Below are positions 57,593 through 64,000 of a stretch of DNA of 64,000 nt, piece after piece. The DNA lies in contig NZ_CP069535.1 in the NCBI RefSeq assembly GCF_016889805.1, positions 1,736,001-1,800,000 of the forward strand. The letters run 5' to 3'. Position 1 is the first letter of the stretch. The number at the start of each line of letters is the position of its first letter. A model generated the notes under the pieces. It did no database searches. It had not been told where the DNA came from and saw only the letters and a program-made list of their open reading frames with translations. The position numbers and the translations under genes are program-made. The stretch is from Rhodanobacter sp. FDAARGOS 1247 (lineage in GTDB: Bacteria > Pseudomonadota > Gammaproteobacteria > Xanthomonadales > Rhodanobacteraceae).

Positions 57593-60500
57593 CTGGCCAG
57601 GGCGCAGCAGTTGCGGCCGTTGCGCTTGGCCTGGTACAGCGCCTTGTCGGTGCGCGACAACCACGATTCGAAGGCTTCATGCGGCTGCCGCTGGGCGATG
57701 CCGATGCTGGCCGTCACCATCACCGGCGAGCCGTCGTGGACCAGGATCATGCCGGCCAGTTCGACGCGGATGCGTTCGATGATCTCGTGCGCCTGCTGCA
57801 GGTGGGTATCGGGCAGGCACAGCACGAATTCCTCGCCGCCGTAGCGTCCGATCAGGTCGGTGTGTCGGCAATGCCGCCTGATCACCTCGACCGCCTGGCA
57901 GATCACCGTGTCGCCGGCCTGGTGACCGTGCGTGTCGTTGATCAGCTTGAAGCGATCCAGGTCGAACAGGGCCATGCAGGCGACGCCGTCGGGTGATTTC
58001 TCGCTGAGCGTGCGCACCAGTTCCAGGAAGCGCCGGCGGTTGAAGACGCCGGTCAGCCCGTCGGTGCTGGCCAGTTCGTCGAGTCGTCGATTGGCGGCCA
58101 GCAGCGCCTGCGTATGTTCGTCGATCTCGCGCTGCAGCCGGCGCGCCTGATGCCGCAGGTAGAGCGTGCGCAGGTGCACCAGCAGCACGATCAGCCCCAA
58201 AAGCAGGATGGCGGCGGCGATCCGGGTACGCGTGGTCTCGTACCAGTACGGGCTGACCAGCACCGTCAGTTGCGTTTCGGCCGTTCGTGGCTGCAGGCCC
58301 TGGGTGGTCGCCACCAGGCGCAGTCGGTAACTGCCGTGGGGCAGGTTGGTGTAGTTGGCGCTGGGCGCGCTGCCCTTGGGGATGTCGGTCCAGCTCTGGT
58401 CGAAACCTTCCAGGCGGTAGCGATACGTCGTCTCCATCGCGGCCTGGTAGTCGAGCAGGGCGAAGTTCAGGCGCAGGTTGTGGGTGTCGCCGTCGAGCCG
58501 AATGCTGCCGCCATCGCCGGGCAGCTTGCCGAACGGCACCAGCACACCGTTGACCTCGGCGCGGGTGATCGCCAGCGGAGCCAGCGCGCTGGCCGGCGGC
58601 TGCCAGTGCGGGCGGATCACGGTGAGTCCGGCCTGGCCGCCGAACAGCAGTTCGCCGGTGGGTGCGCGGGCGGCGGCGATGCTGACGTAGCTGGCGATGT
58701 GCAGGCCGTCGCGGGCGCCGAGGTTGGCCACCGCCAGGGTCTGGCTGTCGACCCGCGCCACGCCGTTGGAAAGACTGGCCCAGATCTGTCCGCCGTCATC
58801 GGCCAGCACGGTGTTGACGTTGTCGCTGGACAGGCCATCGCCGGTGCCGATGGTCCGCGCGCTCCAGGTGCCGTCGTCCTGCTGGTGCAGCACGCTGAGT
58901 CCGCCCAGCGTGCTGGCCCACACGCGTCCGTCCGCAGCGGACATCAGCGAGCTGATGTAGTCCTGCGGCAGGCTGGTGGGGTCGCCGCGACGGTGCAGCA
59001 GATTGGTGAAGCTGGTGGGCAGGCTGTTGCCGCGGGCGATGCTGATGCCGCGACTGGTGGCGTACCACCACTCGCTGCCCGTGCGCACGATCTCGCGCAC
59101 CGTGTTGCTGGCCAGGCTGGCCGGATCGCCGGCATGGTGGCCGAGATGTTCCAGCGCATGCGTGCGCGGGTCGTAGCGATAGATGCCGTCGTAGGTGCCG
59201 ATCACCACCTTCTCGCCGTCCGGCTTCAGGCCCAGTACGGGCTTGTCGTGCAGCTCCGGCACGATCGAGTTCTCGATCGCCAGCGTATCGGGATCAATCC
59301 TCGCCAGGCCTTGCGTGCCGACCAGGATCGAGCCGTCGGCAGCCTCGGTGATGCTGTGCACGCCGCGCTGGAGCTGGCTGCCAGCCAGGCGCAGGTGATT
59401 CATGCGGCCGGCTTTCAGGTCGATGATGTCGATGTGCCCGGCGCCGAGCCCCAGCCAGATGCGGCCGCGGCTGTCGACGAAGATCGCGCGCACGTTGGAG
59501 GTGCTCAGCGCGTTCGGGTCCAGCGGCGAGGGCAGCAGCGAGAACGCGGTATGGATGCCCCGGTGCGTACGCGCCACGCCCAGGTCGGTGGCGGCCCACA
59601 GGTTGCCGGCACGATCGAGCAGCAGCGACCGCACCGAGTCGCCCGGCAGCGATGAATGCACTGCCGGATCGTGGGCGATCGCGTGGGTGGCGGGATTGCC
59701 GGGCGTGTATTCGATGACGCCGTTGCCGTCGGTGGCGATCCACACCTTGTCGTCGGCCACCTCCAGCATGTCGCGCACGGTGGGGTGGCGTGCACCGTTG
59801 GCGTAGCCGCTGAATCCGGGCACGCCGTGCCAGTGGCCGTCAGCGTCGCGCCAGGCTGCGCCGGCCTGCACGCTGCCCACCCACAATCGCCCGGCGCGAT
59901 CCTGCAGGATGCTCCATATCTGGTCGCCCAGCACGGTGCCGGCGTCCTGGTCGGTGGAGGCCTCGCGAACGAAGGTGTCGCTACCGGCACGGCGCACGAA
60001 CAGGCCGTTGTTGTTGCCCAGCCAGACGTTGCCGTCGCGATCCTGCAGCACGCTGAAATTGCGCGCCGCCGTCGCCTTGCCGGTGTCGACGCGGCGAATG
60101 GCGCCGCTGGCCAGGTCCAGGTGGTCAAGCCCGCCCTCGGTGGCGACCCAGACGCCACCGGCGCGATCGCTGCTGATCGCGTAGACCTTGTGATCGGACA
60201 GCCCCTGCGGACCGACCGGATACACCTTGAAGCTGTTGTCGCTGGGGTCGAACCGGACCAGGCCGCCCGCGTTGGTGCCGATCAGCAGGCCGCCGTCGGG
60301 CAACGCGTACAGCGAACGCACATAGTTGTCGGGCAGGCCGGGGCTGTTGTTGCTGCGGGTGCCCAGCACCTCGATGCGGTACCCGTCGTAGCGGACCAGC
60401 CCGCCGATGGTGCCGATCCAGATCAGTCCGCTGCGATCCTGCACCACGGCCGTGGTGGTGGAGTGCGGAATGCCTTCGGCGATGTCCAGCGTGCTGAACC

Positions 60501-60624
60501 ATGGCGCATCGAACGGCGACCAGGGGTCGGTGCCGCTGGCCCGGGCCGGGGCGAATGCCATCAACAGGCACAGCAGCAGCCCGGCCAGGCTTGCCGCGAC
60601 GCGCCACTGGCTGGCCAATCGCAT
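57589..60624 (-). CDS. Propeller sensor with diguanylate cyclase (GGDEF) domain
   Basis: 1011-aa protein making cyclic di-GMP. Signal peptide or anchor at residues 4-30, fourteen-like beta-propeller repeats of the two-component-regulator type (GLIWIGTIGGLVRYDG-like units from about 50 to 690), a Y_Y_Y domain (YRYRLEGFDQSWTDIP near 745), a membrane helix near 818-840, a coiled coil, and a C-terminal GGDEF domain with GGEEF and the preceding DLDRFKLINDTHGH. It senses a periplasmic signal. ATG 60624 is preferred to the GTG at 60627. No EAL domain. Confidence 0.93.
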   Translation of the reverse strand: MRLASQWRVAASLAGLLLCLLMAFAPARASGTDPWSPFDAPWFSTLDIAEGIPHSTTTAVVQDRSGLIWIGTIGGLVRYDGYRIEVLGTRSNNSPGLPDNYVRSLYALPDGGLLIGTNAGGLVRFDPSDNSFKVYPVGPQGLSDHKVYAISSDRAGGVWVATEGGLDHLDLASGAIRRVDTGKATAARNFSVLQDRDGNVWLGNNNGLFVRRAGSDTFVREASTDQDAGTVLGDQIWSILQDRAGRLWVGSVQAGAAWRDADGHWHGVPGFSGYANGARHPTVRDMLEVADDKVWIATDGNGVIEYTPGNPATHAIAHDPAVHSSLPGDSVRSLLLDRAGNLWAATDLGVARTHRGIHTAFSLLPSPLDPNALSTSNVRAIFVDSRGRIWLGLGAGHIDIIDLKAGRMNHLRLAGSQLQRGVHSITEAADGSILVGTQGLARIDPDTLAIENSIVPELHDKPVLGLKPDGEKVVIGTYDGIYRYDPRTHALEHLGHHAGDPASLASNTVREIVRTGSEWWYATSRGISIARGNSLPTSFTNLLHRRGDPTSLPQDYISSLMSAADGRVWASTLGGLSVLHQQDDGTWSARTIGTGDGLSSDNVNTVLADDGGQIWASLSNGVARVDSQTLAVANLGARDGLHIASYVSIAAARAPTGELLFGGQAGLTVIRPHWQPPASALAPLAITRAEVNGVLVPFGKLPGDGGSIRLDGDTHNLRLNFALLDYQAAMETTYRYRLEGFDQSWTDIPKGSAPSANYTNLPHGSYRLRLVATTQGLQPRTAETQLTVLVSPYWYETTRTRIAAAILLLGLIVLLVHLRTLYLRHQARRLQREIDEHTQALLAANRRLDELASTDGLTGVFNRRRFLELVRTLSEKSPDGVACMALFDLDRFKLINDTHGHQAGDTVICQAVEVIRRHCRHTDLIGRYGGEEFVLCLPDTHLQQAHEIIERIRVELAGMILVHDGSPVMVTASIGIAQRQPHEAFESWLSRTDKALYQAKRNGRNCCALAS

Positions 60625-60831
60625 CACGGATCAAACAGATTGCATGGCAGGCAGGCGCCGCTTGCGCCGACCCGCCAGATTGCCCGTTCGCACGACGCCC
60701 CTGTACCCGACTTCATCCCGCCCCCCGGCTCGTCCGTGCGGACACGAGCCGCAAGGTGCCGCCATTCTAGCGGTATTTTGCGAGGTTCCCGGCATCGGGG
60801 CGGTGGCGGGGCGATGCCTTATCATGACCCG

Positions 60832-62169
60832 ATGCCACGTCCCCATCCCCCCGCCAGCCCCGGCCTGTTCGCCGAACCCGACGCGCTCAAGCCGCTGGCC
60901 GAGCGCATGCGCCCCACCAGCATCGACGAAATCGTGGGCCAGCAGCGCCTGGTCGGCCCGGACAAGGCGCTGCGCCGCGCGCTGGAGGCCGGCAAGATCC
61001 ACTCGATGGTGCTGTGGGGGCCGCCCGGCTGCGGCAAGACCACGCTGGCGCTGCTGGTGGCGCGCTACGCCGATGCGGATTTCCGCGCGATCTCGGCCGT
61101 GCTCTCGGGCCTGCCGGACGTGCGCAAGGCGCTGGCCGAGGCCGAGGTGAACTTCGCCCAGGGGCGGCGCACCGTGCTGTTCGTCGACGAGGTGCACCGC
61201 TTCAACAAGACCCAGCAGGATGCGTTCCTGCCGCACATCGAACGCGGCGTGATCATCTTCATCGGCGCCACCACCGAGAATCCCTCGTTCGAACTGAACT
61301 CCGCGCTGCTGTCGCGCTGCCGCGTGCACGTGCTGGAGCCGGTCTCCACCGCCGACATCATCGCCGCGCTGAAACGCGCGCTGGCCGACAGCGAGCGCGG
61401 CCTCGGCGAGCTGCAGTTGCAGGTGTCCGACACCTCGCTGGAGTCGATCGCCCAGGCCGCCGACGGCGACGTGCGCCGCGCGCTGACCCTGCTGGAAATC
61501 GCCGCCGAGCTCGCCCACGAGCGCACCATCGACGAAGCCACGCTGAGCCAGGTGCTGGCCGACCGCACCCGCCGCTTCGACAAGCAGGGCGAGCAGTTCT
61601 ACGACCAGATCTCGGCGCTGCACAAATCCGTGCGCTCGTCCGACCCCGACGCCGCCGTGTACTGGCTGTGCCGCATGCTCGACGGTGGCGTCGACCCGCT
61701 GTACCTCGCGCGCCGGATGACCCGCATGGCGGTCGAAGACGTGGGCCTGGCCGAACCGCGGGCCTGGCGCATGGCGCTGGACGCGTGGGATACCTACGAA
61801 CGCCTGGGCAGCCCCGAAGGCGAGCTGGGCCTGGCCCAGCTGGCGATCTGGCTGGCCATCTCGCCCAAGAGCAACGCGGCCTACATGGCCTACAACAAGG
61901 CTCGCGACGCGGTGCGCCAGGGTGGCACGCTGGAAGTGCCAATGCACCTCCGCAACGCGCCGACGAAACTGATGAAGGGCATGGGTTACGGCAAGGGCTA
62001 CCAGTACGACCACGACGCCGAAGGCGGCATCGCACTGGACCAGCAATGCCTGCCCGACGAGCTGGTCGGCAGCGTGTTCTACGAACCGGTCGAACGTGGC
62101 CTGGAACTGCAACTGCGCGAAAAACTGCTGGCCCTGCGCGCCGCCCGCGAAAAAGCCCGCGGCGGCTGA
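60832..62169 (+). CDS. rarA: Replication-associated recombination protein RarA (MgsA)
   Basis: 445-aa AAA+ ATPase acting at stalled replication forks. Walker A GPPGCGKT at 63-70, Walker B VLFVDEVHRF near 122-131, sensor 1 GATTENPSF near 151-159, and the C-terminal tetramerisation region (KSNAAYMAYNKARD, LRNAPTKLMKGMGYGKGYQYDHD). An upstream ATG at 60814 would add six residues; 60832 is chosen conservatively. Upstream of serS in the order usual for Xanthomonadales. Confidence 0.95.
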   Translation: MPRPHPPASPGLFAEPDALKPLAERMRPTSIDEIVGQQRLVGPDKALRRALEAGKIHSMVLWGPPGCGKTTLALLVARYADADFRAISAVLSGLPDVRKALAEAEVNFAQGRRTVLFVDEVHRFNKTQQDAFLPHIERGVIIFIGATTENPSFELNSALLSRCRVHVLEPVSTADIIAALKRALADSERGLGELQLQVSDTSLESIAQAADGDVRRALTLLEIAAELAHERTIDEATLSQVLADRTRRFDKQGEQFYDQISALHKSVRSSDPDAAVYWLCRMLDGGVDPLYLARRMTRMAVEDVGLAEPRAWRMALDAWDTYERLGSPEGELGLAQLAIWLAISPKSNAAYMAYNKARDAVRQGGTLEVPMHLRNAPTKLMKGMGYGKGYQYDHDAEGGIALDQQCLPDELVGSVFYEPVERGLELQLREKLLALRAAREKARGG

Positions 62170-62247
62170 TTCCGCTGCTGCACGCTCCCTTGCCGTTGCC
62201 GCGATGCCCGGCATAGATTCGACCCGTCAACCGGGGAGGGGTGAACC

Positions 62248-62826
62248 ATGCGCGTACTCGTGGCGGGTCTGATCGGTGGCATCGTGATCTTCGTATGGGG
62301 CGTGCTGGCGCACATGGCGCTGGGGCTGGGCAACGTCGGCATCCAGTTGCCGGCCAACGAGAACGTGGTGTTGAACAGCCTGCACGAAGGGCTGGGCAAC
62401 CAGCCCGGCGTCTACATCCTGCCGTCGCTGGACCCGAAGCAGATGGGCGACGAGGCGGTGATCAAGGCCTACTCGGCCAAGGCCGCAACCTCGCCGTATG
62501 CGTGGGTGGTCTACCTGCCGCAAGGCGACGACATGATGCAGATGGGCCCGCAAATCGGACGGCAATGGGCATCCGACACGCTCGCCGCGCTGGCGCTGGC
62601 CTGCATCCTCGGACTGGCCGGACTGGGCTTTCGCCGGCGCATCGGCGTGGCGGCCACCGCCGCCGTGTTCGCCTGGCTGAGCACGATGCTGCCGTACTGG
62701 AACTGGTACCGCTTCCCGCTCGACTTCACCCTGGCCGCCCTGGTCGAACAACTCGTCGGCTGGCTGCTCGCCGGCGCCGCGATGGCCTGGTGGCTGGGCC
62801 GCAGCGAACGCAAGCTGGCCAGCTAA
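62248..62826 (+). CDS. Unknown membrane protein
   Basis: 192-aa protein with a membrane segment at residues 3-26, a periplasmic loop (about 30-110) and three more segments (about 113-130, 133-150 and 160-185). No recognised family. GGGGAGGGGTG gives a strong ribosome-binding site. It lies between rarA and serS, where crcB sits in some relatives; it is not CrcB. Confidence 0.75.
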   Translation: MRVLVAGLIGGIVIFVWGVLAHMALGLGNVGIQLPANENVVLNSLHEGLGNQPGVYILPSLDPKQMGDEAVIKAYSAKAATSPYAWVVYLPQGDDMMQMGPQIGRQWASDTLAALALACILGLAGLGFRRRIGVAATAAVFAWLSTMLPYWNWYRFPLDFTLAALVEQLVGWLLAGAAMAWWLGRSERKLAS

Positions 62827-62863
62827 AAAGCCGCCTGCATCTCAGTCGCGGAGCCGGTATTCC

Positions 62864-62890
62864 CCCTCCCCTGCGTGCAGCAGGGGAGGG
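62864..62890. repeat. Dispersed palindromic repeat, family 1 (copy 5)
   Basis: CCCTCCCCTGC ... GCAGGGGAGGG with a 5-nt loop, followed by CCGGGGAGGGGTG. It lies in the 243-bp gap before serS; the rest of the gap shows no gene. Confidence 0.75.
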
Positions 62891-63036
62891 CCGGGGAGGG
62901 GTGAAGCCCCCACGAAATCAAGCAGCCGCCCAACGCACGCTTGAGGCCCCAAGCCAAAAACCTGAGCTCCGCACCCGCGCAAAACCCCCACGCCAACCCG
63001 CGCTACATTGCAGCCACCACCACCCCCCAGCGATAA

Positions 63037-64000
<964 letters not shown>

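Overview
The window is chromosomal DNA of a high-GC gammaproteobacterium, most likely Xanthomonadales (Lysobacterales), family Rhodanobacteraceae. Evidence: strong GC3 bias; the block trxB-ald-ftsK-lolA-rarA-serS; FabV as enoyl reductase; a cbb3 oxidase operon beside ispG and aat; and several families of short palindromic dispersed repeats in the spacers. The genus is inference. No rRNA, tRNA, CRISPR array, transposase or prophage was seen.

Layout. 1-1600: fabV with a perfect intrinsic terminator. 1.6-5.1 kb: an AT-richer accessory island, all on the + strand: a PUA-like/HNH nuclease, an overlapping dCTPase-type MazG, an unknown membrane protein, a GNAT acetyltransferase and a small membrane protein. 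Spacers here contain structures closely resembling integron attC sites, suggesting an integrase-less cassette array. 5.1-8.5 kb: GFA-type protein, membrane protein, and two 75% identical 97-aa paralogs around an unknown 270-aa protein. 8.5-10.3 kb: yqjH-yqjI-like metal/iron pair with palindromic operators. 10.3-18 kb: D-threonine aldolase-like enzyme, hybrid histidine kinase, PepSY protein, catalase divergent from a zinc alcohol dehydrogenase. 18-28 kb: TPR protein, DUF3228, SDR, ABC exporter, an ECF sigma/membrane partner/YigZ operon, a VWA lipoprotein, DUF1456, DUF1398 and a MarR regulator whose promoter carries twin palindromes. 28-42 kb: a GH18/deacetylase/GT2 trifunctional polymer enzyme, a hydrolase, YdcF protein, aldehyde dehydrogenase, a secreted protein, xseA, a phospholipase D-type cardiolipin synthase and an acetyl-CoA hydrolase-family protein. 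41.8-47.9 kb: ccoNOQP plus assembly genes under an Anr/FNR box. 48-64 kb: ispG, aat, a COG3146 acyltransferase, trxB, ald, ftsK, lolA, DUF1275, a propeller-GGDEF enzyme, rarA, a membrane protein and the 5' part of serS.

How genes work together. The cbb3 cluster is one tightly packed unit (four subunits, copper-ATPase ccoI, ccoS) induced at low oxygen. yqjI-yqjH couples a metal-sensing repressor to a ferric-siderophore reductase. ECF sigma, its partner and yigZ overlap by ATGA and are translationally coupled. The nuclease and MazG-type pyrophosphatase also overlap by ATGA and look like a small defence or DNA-quality module.

The main candidates for something new are the nuclease/dCTPase pair, the attC-like sites around it, and the palindromic repeat families. 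Starts were chosen by ribosome-binding sites, family alignment from memory and overlaps. No searches were run.
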